From Haloarcula vallismortis ATCC 29715 (GTDB lineage: Archaea; Halobacteriota; Halobacteria; Halobacteriales; Haloarculaceae), in NCBI RefSeq assembly GCF_000337775.1, contig NZ_AOLQ01000059.1, positions 1-64,000 of the forward strand: a stretch of DNA of 64,000 bases. Direction: 5' to 3'. The translations under genes and the position numbers were made by a program. The stretch's first letter is position 1; each line of letters opens with the position of its first letter. Of this stretch, positions 7,732 through 16,171 are shown piece by piece. The notes under the pieces are model-generated. The model saw only the letters and a program-made list of their open reading frames with translations, did not search any database and was not told the DNA's origin.

Positions 7732-9522
7732 CTACAGGTCGTCGAAGGTGCGGTCGCCGGTACTGAGCTGTTCGAGCGTCTCCGCCAGCCCGTCGATGGG
7801 GAGCCGTTTCTGCTCGGTCGTGTCCCGCTCGCGAACGGTGACCGTCCCCGCTCGCGGCTCATCGCCGCTCGCGCTTTCCGAGGCGCGTTGCGCCTCGCCG
7901 CCGTCCTCCAGACTTTCGTAATCCACAGTAACGCAGTAGGGCGTTCCCACCTCGTCCTGCCGGCGGTAGCGCCGGCCGATGGCCCCGGAGTCGTCGTAGG
8001 TGACCGAGAGGCCGGCGGCCCGAAGGTCGCCGGCGATATCGGTCGCGAGCTCGGCCATTCCGTCCTTGTCCATCAGCGGGAAGACCCCGACCGTCGTCGG
8101 TGCCTGCTCCGGCGGCAGGTCGAGGTAAGTTCGTTCCTCGCCGTCGACCTCGTCGGTCTCGTAGGCGTGTGCGAGGACGGTGTAGATGATTCGGCCCACG
8201 CCGAAGGACGGTTCGATGACGTGTGGGCGGATGTGTTCGCCGTTCTCGGTGACCTCGTCGACGCTGAAGTTCGTCTGTTCGACGGGGACGGTGTGGGACT
8301 CGCCGTCGACCTCGACGGTGACCTCGTCATCGTCGAAGGCGTCCGGGTTCCGCTCGGCCAGCGCTTCGAGTGCGTCGGCGACCGCACCGGCCGACCCGCC
8401 GAACTCCGGCCCGAGGTAGCTCATATCGGGGTCGACAGTGGCCCGTTCGACGGTGATCGGCTCGTCGTACTGCTTGAACACGGTGTAGTCCTCGCCGGAG
8501 TGGTCGGCGTGTTTCGAGAGGTCGTAGTCGCCCCGGTAGGCGAAACCGGTGATCTCGATCCAGTCGCCGTCGACCTCGCTCTCGGCGTCCCAGCAGTCGG
8601 AGGCGTAGTGGGCGCGCTCGCCGGCGAGATGCTGGCGATACCGGAAGCGGTCCATGTCGACGCCGATGCGCTCGTACCACTCCTTAGAGACGCCGAGGTA
8701 GTAGGCAACCCACTCGCTCTCGACGACGCCGTCGTCGACGGCTTCACGAACGGTGAGTTCGCGCTGGCCGCCGTCCTCGGCCTGTTGGTCGGCGACGGAG
8801 TACAGCGGCAGGACCACGTCTTCGACCTCGGCCAGCGGCGGTTCGTTCTCCTCGGGGTCGATGAAGTGTTCGAGCTCGGCCTGGGTGAACTCCCGGACAC
8901 GGACCAGCGACTTCCGCGGTGAGATTTCGTTCCGGTAAGCCTTGCCGATCTGTGCGACGCCGAAGGGGAGCTGATTGCGGGCGTACTCCGAGAGCTGTGG
9001 GAACTCGACGAAGATGCCCTGTGCGGTCTCCGGGCGGAGATAGCCCGGCGACGATGACCCCGGCCCGATGTTCGTCTCGAACATCAGGTTGAAGTTGTCG
9101 ACCGGCTGGTCGGCCAGCGACGTGTGACAGGAGGGACACTCGATGCCGTGCTCGGCGATGAGGTCCATTACCTCCTCGTTGGGGAGTGATTCGGCCTCTT
9201 CGATGTCCGTGTTGTCCTCGACGAGGTGGTCGGCGCGGTGGGTCGCACCGCACTCGCCGCACTCGACGATCATGTCATCGAAGCCATCGAGGTGGCCCGA
9301 GGCCTCGAAGACAGGTTCGGGCATCACGTCGGGTGCCGAGATCTCCTGATGACCTTCTTTGACGACGTAGCGGTCCCGCCAGGCGTCCTCGATGTTCGAT
9401 TTCAGCGCTGCGCCCTGTGGACCGTAGGTCCAGAAGCCCGCCGCGCCGCCGTAGGCGCTTGAGGAGGGGAAGTAGAAGCCGCGACGCTTGGCCAGCTCGG
9501 TGAGGCGTTCGCCTTCGCTCAT
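7732..9522 (-). CDS. glyS: Glycyl-tRNA synthetase
   Basis: 596-residue class II synthetase charging tRNA-Gly in the cytoplasm; the archaeal/eukaryal dimeric type. Motif 2 lies in the FRNEISPR-like segment (KAYRNEISPRKSLVRVREF), motif 3 near the GVGRII segment, and the anticodon-binding domain fills the C-terminal 130 residues. Two Cys pairs (CGEC and CPSC, about residues 85-155) suggest a zinc site in the insertion. Its start overlaps the stop of the upstream CBS gene by four bases, and its stop abuts the lipid-kinase-like gene: one operon. Confidence 0.95.
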   Translation of the reverse strand: MSEGERLTELAKRRGFYFPSSSAYGGAAGFWTYGPQGAALKSNIEDAWRDRYVVKEGHQEISAPDVMPEPVFEASGHLDGFDDMIVECGECGATHRADHLVEDNTDIEEAESLPNEEVMDLIAEHGIECPSCHTSLADQPVDNFNLMFETNIGPGSSSPGYLRPETAQGIFVEFPQLSEYARNQLPFGVAQIGKAYRNEISPRKSLVRVREFTQAELEHFIDPEENEPPLAEVEDVVLPLYSVADQQAEDGGQRELTVREAVDDGVVESEWVAYYLGVSKEWYERIGVDMDRFRYRQHLAGERAHYASDCWDAESEVDGDWIEITGFAYRGDYDLSKHADHSGEDYTVFKQYDEPITVERATVDPDMSYLGPEFGGSAGAVADALEALAERNPDAFDDDEVTVEVDGESHTVPVEQTNFSVDEVTENGEHIRPHVIEPSFGVGRIIYTVLAHAYETDEVDGEERTYLDLPPEQAPTTVGVFPLMDKDGMAELATDIAGDLRAAGLSVTYDDSGAIGRRYRRQDEVGTPYCVTVDYESLEDGGEAQRASESASGDEPRAGTVTVRERDTTEQKRLPIDGLAETLEQLSTGDRTFDDL

Positions 9523-10388
9523 AGGCCTCGCAGCAAGTCTATGTCCCGGACGATGCCGGTGAGCTCGTCACCCGACAGCAGCGGGATCTGCTCGATGTCG
9601 TGCTCGATCATCAGCTGTGCCGCCTCCTCGGCGGTGCGGCGCTTGTTCACCGTCACGACGTCGTCGGTCATGAACTCGCGGACAGGCTCGGCCGGGAGTT
9701 CGACGTTTCGGGTGGGCATGTACCGACCGCCGACCGCCTTGATACCTTCCCAGGCCCAGTCGTCGTCCTGATTGGCGATGGAGTCGCCGGTGTCGTCCTC
9801 GCCCTCGACGACGCGGGCGACAGCGATGATATCGACCTCGGTGAGCATCCCCGACATGTCCCCGTCGTCGCCGAGCACGACGCCGTAGGGGACGTTCGCG
9901 TGGGAGAGCTCCCGCTCGGCGACGGTCAGCGGTGTCTCTTCGTACACGCAGTTGATGTCGCGGTTGGCGAGTTCCCCGACGATCTCGTCGCCGTCGACGT
10001 CGCCGTTGGCGATGGACCGAATCACGTCGGTCACTGTGATGATGCCTTTGAGCTGGCCGTCGACGATGGGCAGGCGACGCTCGCCGTCCTCGACCATCAT
10101 CCGTGCAGCGGCCTCGATAGACGTGTCCCCGCTGATTGCCGGGACTTCCTCAACGAGAATGGCGAGCTGGTCCTCGTCAGGGCTCTCGATGAGCGCATCG
10201 CGTGAAATAATCCCTCTGAATTCCTCGCCCTCGTCCGTCTCCTTGATAACCGGGACCGACGAGAAGGCCTGCTCCTGGAGGTACTCCAGTGCGTCATCAC
10301 GGGTACCGGGTATGGTGACCGTGACGACCTCCGAGCGTGGCGTCATAGCGTCTGCGACGTTCATACTGCCAGAACTTCCTTCCCGCAT
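9519..10388 (-). CDS. Four-CBS-domain protein
   Basis: 289 residues made of two CBS pairs: repeats begin near DAMTPRSEVV, IEAAARMMVEDG, RDINCVYEETP and FMTDDVVTVNKRR. CBS pairs bind adenine nucleotides or related ligands and usually act as energy or ligand sensors. No catalytic domain is attached. An internal Met (start at 10364, MNVADAMTPR) may be the true start. The gene overlaps glyS by ATGA, so it is likely co-translated with the synthetase; what it regulates is unknown. Confidence 0.85.
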   Translation of the reverse strand: MREGSSGSMNVADAMTPRSEVVTVTIPGTRDDALEYLQEQAFSSVPVIKETDEGEEFRGIISRDALIESPDEDQLAILVEEVPAISGDTSIEAAARMMVEDGERRLPIVDGQLKGIITVTDVIRSIANGDVDGDEIVGELANRDINCVYEETPLTVAERELSHANVPYGVVLGDDGDMSGMLTEVDIIAVARVVEGEDDTGDSIANQDDDWAWEGIKAVGGRYMPTRNVELPAEPVREFMTDDVVTVNKRRTAEEAAQLMIEHDIEQIPLLSGDELTGIVRDIDLLRGL

Positions 10389-10432
10389 CTACTAAGTCCT
10401 TAACATCCGTCCGTTTTCGCCATCCGGGTAGC

Positions 10433-10585
10433 ATGTCGGGCGGCCAGCAGCTACCCCCGACGACCGTACAGGCGCTGTCGGAAACCGGGAGACCGTGCTG
10501 GATCGGAAACAACTACGTCTTCTGCCATATCGACACTTCGTCTCCAGGTGTGGACAGAATCCCTCCATCAACCCCTATTGGTTGA
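10433..10585 (+). CDS. Possible small protein, 50 residues (weak)
   Basis: Open frame beginning MSGGQQLPPTTVQALSETGR, with two Cys and no family recognised. A weak TATA-like CCTTAACA lies about 30 bases upstream. The composition is less acidic than its neighbours and the codon pattern is not convincing. The rest of the 10389-10735 gap shows no gene apart from the promoter of the next one. Confidence 0.25.
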   Translation: MSGGQQLPPTTVQALSETGRPCWIGNNYVFCHIDTSSPGVDRIPPSTPIG

Positions 10586-10704
10586 GATATCAGGCTCTAA
10601 CTGTGCCAGCATACGAACCAGATCATCCCATTCCTGACAGGACGTGGACTATTGTCAGACGGTTGGCCCAGCGCCATACCACTCCCCTCTCTGGGTTTCG
10701 CTAA

Positions 10705-10712
10705 ATTTTTAT
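10705..10712 (+). promoter_or_regulatory. TATA-like element of the 55-residue gene
   Basis: TTTTTATA, 24-31 bases upstream of the ATG at 10736 in an AT-rich pocket; typical leaderless promoter spacing. Confidence 0.5.
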
Positions 10713-10735
10713 AGGGTTGTTACATATTATCATGC

Positions 10736-10903
10736 ATGGAGTCGGAACCTGTCGCTCCGATTGAGATGGCCGCGGACGGAGACATCATGGCGTCCGTCGA
10801 AGAGGGTCCAACGGACCAGTTCATCGTCGCTGACGTGACCCGAGACGACGCCTATCTCACAACCCCGCTCGCTGACGCTGCTTCGCTCCCGGCCTGGCGA
10901 TAG
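10736..10903 (+). CDS. Small conserved-type haloarchaeal protein, 55 residues
   Basis: Begins MESEPVAPIEMAADGDIMAS and ends in LPAWR. It is acidic, has a clear leaderless promoter, and resembles a family of short uncharacterised haloarchaeal proteins (the DUF7556 type, from memory). It contains a QFIVADVTRDDAYL segment likely to form beta structure. No catalytic or metal-binding motif. It stands alone upstream of serA. Confidence 0.7.
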   Translation: MESEPVAPIEMAADGDIMASVEEGPTDQFIVADVTRDDAYLTTPLADAASLPAWR

Positions 10904-11049
10904 GTCCGGTCTCTCGATTCGTTTTCTCGACCGCTCTCGCCCAACAGGATACCCCATTAGCGGCGCGGTCGCTCCGCCCTGCGTCCCCGTCCGCAGTCGT
11001 TCGGACGGAGAAAACAAGCGTTATGCCGCCCCAGTAAGTTCGATTCGGT

Positions 11050-12636
11050 ATGAAGGTACTCGTTACGGATCCTATCGCTGACGCCGGTCTCACGCGGCTC
11101 CGTGAGGCGGGCCACGACGTCGAAACAGCCTACGAGGTCGAGGGCGACGCGCTCCTCGACGCGGTGGCCGACGCGAACGCGCTCATCGTCCGCTCGGGCA
11201 CCGAAGTCACTGAAGAAGTGTTCGAAGCCGCGACCGACCTCATCATCGTCGGCCGGGCCGGTATCGGCGTGGACAACATCGATATCGACGCCGCCACTGA
11301 CCACGGTGTCATTGTCGCTAACGCCCCTGAAGGCAACGTCCGTGCCGCCGCGGAACACTCCGTCGCGATGGCGTTTGCCACCGCTCGCTCCATCCCGCAG
11401 GCCCACGACCGCCTGAAAAGCGGCGAATGGGCCAAAGGCGAGTTCCTCGGGACGGAAGTCAACAACAAGACGCTGGGCGTCGTCGGCTTCGGTCGCGTCG
11501 GCCAGCAGGTCGCCAAGCGACTCGGCAGCCTCGGCATGGACATCGTCACCTTCGATCCTTACATCAGCCAGGAGCGCGCCGACCAGTTCGGTGCGGAACT
11601 CGTTGATGACCTCAACGACTGTCTCGCCAAGTCCGATTTCATCACCATCCACACGCCGCTGACCCCTGAGACGGAGAACATGATCGGCGAGGACGAACTC
11701 GCACTGCTCGAAGGCGGCTACGTCGTCAACTGCGCCCGCGGCGGTATCATCGACGAGCCGGCGCTTGCTGAGGCCGTCGAGAACGGCGTCCTGAAGGGCG
11801 CAGCGCTCGACGTCTTCGGCGAGGAACCGCTGCCCGAAGACAGCCCGCTACTCGACGTGGAGGACATCATCGTTACGCCCCATCTGGGCGCGTCGACGGA
11901 GGCCGCACAGGAGAACGTCGCCACCTCCACGGCCGACCAGATCATCGCCGCGGCCAACGGTCAGCCCGTCGCAAACGCCCTGAACGCCCCGTCGCTGGAC
12001 GAGGCGACATTCAAGCAGGTCGGGCCGTACCTCGACCTCGCCGACACCGCCGGCCGCATCGCGGTCCAGCTGTTCGGCGGCCACATGTCCGAAGTGCAGG
12101 TCACCTACGCGGGTGACATCGCCGAGGAGGACGTGGAGTACGTCACCGCGAGCGCCCTGAAGGGCGTGTTCGCGCCCTCGGACCTGCAGGTAAACGCCGT
12201 CAACGCCCCGCAGATAGCCAAGGACCGTGGCATCGACGTGACCGAGTCCAAGACCCGCACCTCCGAGGACTACCAGAGCCTCATCACCGTCACCGTCTCC
12301 GACGGCGAGGAATCCGTCTCCGTCTGTGGGACCCAGTTCGGCGGCGAGGAGCCCCGTATCGTCCGCATCGACGACCACCGTATCGAGGCCGTTCCCCACG
12401 GACATATGCTGGTCGTCCGCAACCGCGACGAACCGGGTACTATCGGCTTCATCGGCACCGTGCTGGGCGAAGCCGACATCAACATCGCCGGGATGTTCAA
12501 CGGCCGCGAAACCATCGGCGGCGAGGCCCTGTCCGTCTACAACCTTGACGAGCAGCCGCCACAGGACATCATCGAGCGACTCAACGGCGACAGCCGCATC
12601 ATCGAGACGACCTACGTCGAACTCGGCGACGAGTAA
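11050..12636 (+). CDS. serA: D-3-phosphoglycerate dehydrogenase
   Basis: 528 residues, first step of serine synthesis (3-phosphoglycerate to 3-phosphohydroxypyruvate, NAD). It has the N-terminal substrate/cofactor domains with the NAD motif VGFGRVGQQ (near residue 142) and the CARGGIIDE segment. The catalytic His lies in the TPHLGAST segment. An intervening allosteric-substrate-binding domain (about 320-450) and a C-terminal ACT domain (about 455-528, with NRDEPGTIGFIG) follow. This is the long form, in which ACT domains commonly sense serine. It stands alone. Confidence 0.94.
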   Translation: MKVLVTDPIADAGLTRLREAGHDVETAYEVEGDALLDAVADANALIVRSGTEVTEEVFEAATDLIIVGRAGIGVDNIDIDAATDHGVIVANAPEGNVRAAAEHSVAMAFATARSIPQAHDRLKSGEWAKGEFLGTEVNNKTLGVVGFGRVGQQVAKRLGSLGMDIVTFDPYISQERADQFGAELVDDLNDCLAKSDFITIHTPLTPETENMIGEDELALLEGGYVVNCARGGIIDEPALAEAVENGVLKGAALDVFGEEPLPEDSPLLDVEDIIVTPHLGASTEAAQENVATSTADQIIAAANGQPVANALNAPSLDEATFKQVGPYLDLADTAGRIAVQLFGGHMSEVQVTYAGDIAEEDVEYVTASALKGVFAPSDLQVNAVNAPQIAKDRGIDVTESKTRTSEDYQSLITVTVSDGEESVSVCGTQFGGEEPRIVRIDDHRIEAVPHGHMLVVRNRDEPGTIGFIGTVLGEADINIAGMFNGRETIGGEALSVYNLDEQPPQDIIERLNGDSRIIETTYVELGDE

Positions 12637-12669
12637 CACACAGCGGATTTTTCGGAAAGCCAGTCCCGA

Positions 12670-12885
12670 CTATTTTCCGTCGATAAGGCGCTCGTACCGG
12701 TCGACGACGGCCTGCCGGTGCTCGCGTTCCCGTTCGAGTGCGGTCTCCAGTGTCGCTACCTGTGAGCGCAACAGCGCGATCTGTATCTGATAGATCGTAC
12801 TGGGGGCCTGCCGGGCTGATGGTGACGGGGAACCCGACTGGTCCCCGGAGTCGAACGGCGGTGCTGAATCGCGGGACGAGGCCAT
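12670..12885 (-). CDS. Small coiled-coil protein, 71 residues
   Basis: A Ser/Pro-rich first half is followed by a strongly helical segment with heptad-like spacing (about 30-68, around IYQIQIALLRSQVATLETAL). No family recognised beyond similar short haloarchaeal proteins. It is convergent with serA and upstream of the sensor kinase pair on the same strand. A role as an oligomerising partner is only a guess. Confidence 0.6.
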   Translation of the reverse strand: MASSRDSAPPFDSGDQSGSPSPSARQAPSTIYQIQIALLRSQVATLETALEREREHRQAVVDRYERLIDGK

Positions 12886-12942
12886 ACCCGTGACAGGACC
12901 GCCACGGACAAAAACACCCGTCGGACAGCCGTCACGCGCCCG

Positions 12943-13992
12943 TCAGTCGCCCTGAGAAGTCCGGCGTCGGTCGTCGCCGGCGACAGTGACATCGGTGGTG
13001 AGTGGCAGCCGGAGCGTGAGCGTTGTTTCCCCGTCGCGCCTGTCGTAGGCGAGGTCTCCGCCGTGACAGTCCAGTATCCACTTCGTCAGCCACAGCCCCA
13101 GACCGGTGCTGTGTCTGAGTTGCGTTATCGGTTCGTCGCCGAACAGCACCGCCCGCTCGTTCTCGGGCAGCCCCGGCCCGTCGTCGCTGATCTCGACCAC
13201 CGCGTCCGTCCGCTCACGGCGCACCGTGACCGACAGCCGCGGCTCCCCGTTCGTGTGCTTGACCCCGTTCTCGACGAGCTGTGCCAGCGCGATTTCCAAC
13301 CGGTCGTCGACGGCGACGACCACGGTCTCGGAGGCCTCGACGACCAAATCGACCGTCGCAGCGTCGTCGCACCGTTCGAGCACCGACCGCACGCTCTCGA
13401 CAAGGTCTGTCTGCGACTCCGTCGTCGCGGCTGACCCCATCACGTACTCCATCTTCCCGGCTATCTCGCTCAGCTCGGCCAGTTCGCCCGCTGCCGTCGC
13501 CATCAGGGACGCTTGCGCCCCAAGGTCGCCCGACAGTTCGGCTGCGAGCATCTCTGTCCCGTCGAGCAGCGGCACGAGTTTGTTCCTGAGGTTGTGCCGT
13601 AGCACACGGTGGAGCACCTGATGGTGTTGCTCGCGTTGCTCTCGCCCGGCCAGGTCGGTGTATATCACCAGTGCTCGGTTCGCTGTCGTCGGAACGACCC
13701 GACAGTACAACTGCCGGGGACCCTCGACTGTCTGTCCCGTGACGGTGCCCTGCTGGAGGTGGGGGTCGCCCGGCCCTCCATCGGATGCTCTCCAGTTGTC
13801 CCGCTCGATTCCCGGGACGTACTCGGTCAGTGGCTCCCCGCGTACCTGCTCGCCGTCGACGCCAAATAGTTCGCCGAAGGCCGGATTCACCGCCCGGAGT
13901 ATCGGCTTGCCGTCGACGAACTCGACCTCGGCGACAGCGTCGTCGGTGTGTTCGAACAGTGCCCTGAACGACGTGGCATCCCGCTTATTCAT
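12943..13992 (-). CDS. PAS-domain sensor histidine kinase
   Basis: 349 residues from the Met at 13992 (MNKRDATSF). A PAS domain (about 5-115) precedes a dimerisation/phosphoacceptor helix with LRHNLRNKL, the haloarchaeal H-box form. A HATPase domain has NGVKHTN (N box), ISDDGPGLP (G1) and the STGLGLWLTKWI segment (G2). No membrane segment, so it is cytoplasmic. Its start lies inside the end of the upstream kinase gene (8-base overlap), so the two are co-expressed. An upstream in-frame extension to 14034 exists but overlaps more. Ligand unknown. Confidence 0.88.
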   Translation of the reverse strand: MNKRDATSFRALFEHTDDAVAEVEFVDGKPILRAVNPAFGELFGVDGEQVRGEPLTEYVPGIERDNWRASDGGPGDPHLQQGTVTGQTVEGPRQLYCRVVPTTANRALVIYTDLAGREQREQHHQVLHRVLRHNLRNKLVPLLDGTEMLAAELSGDLGAQASLMATAAGELAELSEIAGKMEYVMGSAATTESQTDLVESVRSVLERCDDAATVDLVVEASETVVVAVDDRLEIALAQLVENGVKHTNGEPRLSVTVRRERTDAVVEISDDGPGLPENERAVLFGDEPITQLRHSTGLGLWLTKWILDCHGGDLAYDRRDGETTLTLRLPLTTDVTVAGDDRRRTSQGD

Positions 13993-16051
13993 CCCTGTAC
14001 TGCGTGGCGGTGATGAACTCGAAGCGGGCGCCACCGGTCCCGCTTTCGGTTACAGACACGTCCCAGCCGTGTGCGCTCGCGATCTCTTTGACGATTGTCA
14101 GGCCGAGCCCCGTCCCGTCGTCACTCGTCGTGTAGCCGTTCTCGAAGATACTGTCCCGCTCTTCCGGGGGGATACCCACCCCGTCGTCGGCGACGTAAAA
14201 CCCGTTGTCGAGTGCCGCGACCCGGATGGTCGACGCCTGCCCGTGTGTGACAGCGTTGCGAAACAGGTTCTCGAAGAGGTGTTTGAGGCGGGCGTCGTCC
14301 CCGGAAACGACGAGGCTGTCCGCCTCGACGACCAGCTCCGTGTCACAGGCGCTAACGTGGGTCCAGCAGGCGCGCGCGACCGCACTGAGGTCGACCGGCG
14401 ACGGGTCCTCAACGCGGTCCCCCTGTCGTGTCAGCGTCAACACGCCCTCGATAACTTCTTCCATCCGCTCGTGAGCCTGACGCAGCCGGCCAACCCCGGC
14501 AGTACAGTCGTCAAGCTGGCTCAGCGTCCCTTTAGCGACCTGCAGCGGGTTTCGGAGATCGTGTGAGACGGTGCTGGCGAACTGTTCGAGCCGCTCGTTC
14601 TCCCGCTGTAGCGCCCGCTCCTTGCGGAGCCGTTGCAGGGCAATTTCGGCGTTGCTCGCGATTATCTGGACGAGGTTCAGGTCGGTCTCGTCGAACGCGT
14701 CTGCTTCTGTCTGTCCCACGCTGATGACGCCGTAGTCGCTTATCGGGACGTACAGCCACGAGACGACCGGTTCCAGCGCCGCGCCGCCGTCGTGGTCGCG
14801 GATATCCGTATAGACGCGTGCCTGCTGGTCCTCGAAGGCCGCACCGGGGAACCCCTCGCCGACCTCGTAGGTCGGCCGTTCCGACAGCAACCGCTCGGCC
14901 TTGTCGTTGACGTGACACGGCCGTAACTCCCCGTTTCGGTGGACGCGGATTACGTTGATGCGGAACGCCAGAATCGACTCGATGGCCGCCCCGACCTCGG
15001 CGGCGACCGCCGACGGGCTGTCCGCGCTGAGCAGGTCCCGCGTGGCCTCGTGGAGCGCCTTTATTTTCTCTTCACGCCGCCGTTTTTCGGTGATGTCCGT
15101 GTTGATGGCGACGTACCCGCGCGGCTCGTCGTCGCGCGGGAGCGGTGCAATCGTCTGTTCGATGACGTAGCGCTCGCCGTCGGGGCGTTCGTTGACCAGT
15201 TCCCCCCGCCACACCTCGCCGGCCCCGATGGTTTCCCACAGATCCTCGTAGACGGCCTCGCCGTGCTCGCCGGACTTGAGGATTCGCGGCGTGTGGCCGA
15301 CGACTTCCGACTCGGCGTATCCAGTCAGCTCCTCGAACGCCGGATTGACGTACTCGATGACGCCATCGGTGTCAGTGAACACGACGGCGTGGCCGGCGCT
15401 CTCGACCGCCTCCCGGAACTTCCACGGGCTGATATCGTCGGCTTCTGGGCGGCTCTCGCCTACTTTTCCGCCGTCGGTCCGCGCCGCTCGCTGTCCGTCG
15501 GTAGCCCCGCGTATCAAGCCGAGCTGAGCGGAGCGGATATCGGTGTCAATCCGTTCAATCTCAGCCAGAACCTCCGGCCTCGCCAGCTCGCGGAGTCGTC
15601 GACGCACGTGGTCGAACGCCGGGTTCTGTTCGGGTTCACTGCTCGGCTGAATCGCATCGAGGGCCTGTGCCTTCCGCGTCAGCGACACCATCTCACGGCG
15701 GTCGCCGTTCCGGACCGCCATCGCCCGGTCGATTGCCTGTTTGAGTGCGTCCCCGTCGACCGGTTTGTGGAGGTAGTCGTCACATGGGACCGAGAGGAGT
15801 TCCGGCGTCGGTTCGGCCCCGGCCACGACGACCACGTAGTACGACCCGCTGGCGTCCCGGACCGTCTCTTTCAGTTCTTGAAACACCATCTCCGGCTGTC
15901 CGTGGTCGTAGACGACAACGTCCGCCTGCTCGAACGAGGGCGCGATTCCCGCCAGTGTCTCGGCCAGCGCGTAGCTGTACGCTGGATCGAGGCCCGCCTC
16001 GTACACCCGGGGGTCGACTGCATCGTCGATGACCAGCACGTCTCGATCCAT
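13985..16051 (-). CDS. Receiver-PAS-GAF hybrid sensor histidine kinase
   Basis: 688 residues. The N-terminus (1-118) is receiver-like (VLVIDDA, LHKPVD), followed by a helical HalX-like stretch (about 118-175). The usual phosphoacceptor region reads VVVYDHGQ and is atypical. Then come a PAS domain (about 205-335, with FTDTDGVIEYVNPAFEELTG), a GAF domain (about 340-485), H-box SHDLRNPL with His near 497, and a HATPase domain ending the chain (DDGVGIPPEERD, GTGLGLTIVKEI). Soluble, no transmembrane segment. It forms a two-gene unit with the shorter kinase at 12943; no stand-alone response regulator is nearby. Confidence 0.9.
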   Translation of the reverse strand: MDRDVLVIDDAVDPRVYEAGLDPAYSYALAETLAGIAPSFEQADVVVYDHGQPEMVFQELKETVRDASGSYYVVVVAGAEPTPELLSVPCDDYLHKPVDGDALKQAIDRAMAVRNGDRREMVSLTRKAQALDAIQPSSEPEQNPAFDHVRRRLRELARPEVLAEIERIDTDIRSAQLGLIRGATDGQRAARTDGGKVGESRPEADDISPWKFREAVESAGHAVVFTDTDGVIEYVNPAFEELTGYAESEVVGHTPRILKSGEHGEAVYEDLWETIGAGEVWRGELVNERPDGERYVIEQTIAPLPRDDEPRGYVAINTDITEKRRREEKIKALHEATRDLLSADSPSAVAAEVGAAIESILAFRINVIRVHRNGELRPCHVNDKAERLLSERPTYEVGEGFPGAAFEDQQARVYTDIRDHDGGAALEPVVSWLYVPISDYGVISVGQTEADAFDETDLNLVQIIASNAEIALQRLRKERALQRENERLEQFASTVSHDLRNPLQVAKGTLSQLDDCTAGVGRLRQAHERMEEVIEGVLTLTRQGDRVEDPSPVDLSAVARACWTHVSACDTELVVEADSLVVSGDDARLKHLFENLFRNAVTHGQASTIRVAALDNGFYVADDGVGIPPEERDSIFENGYTTSDDGTGLGLTIVKEIASAHGWDVSVTESGTGGARFEFITATQYRDE

Positions 16052-16171
16052 TTCTTGCCCCCGTCTCTATCAGTATTCATAATATATTTCCCTCTGATTG
16101 TGAGCAGCTGAGAACGCGAACCAGTTTTAAATGATGCCCCGAACGTGTACTCCTGCGCCCGCCGACCCGTC

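Noticed and set aside
7669-8922. 417-residue plus-strand frame opposite glyS
   Set aside because: Shadow of glyS; composition is Val/Arg-rich without any family signature.
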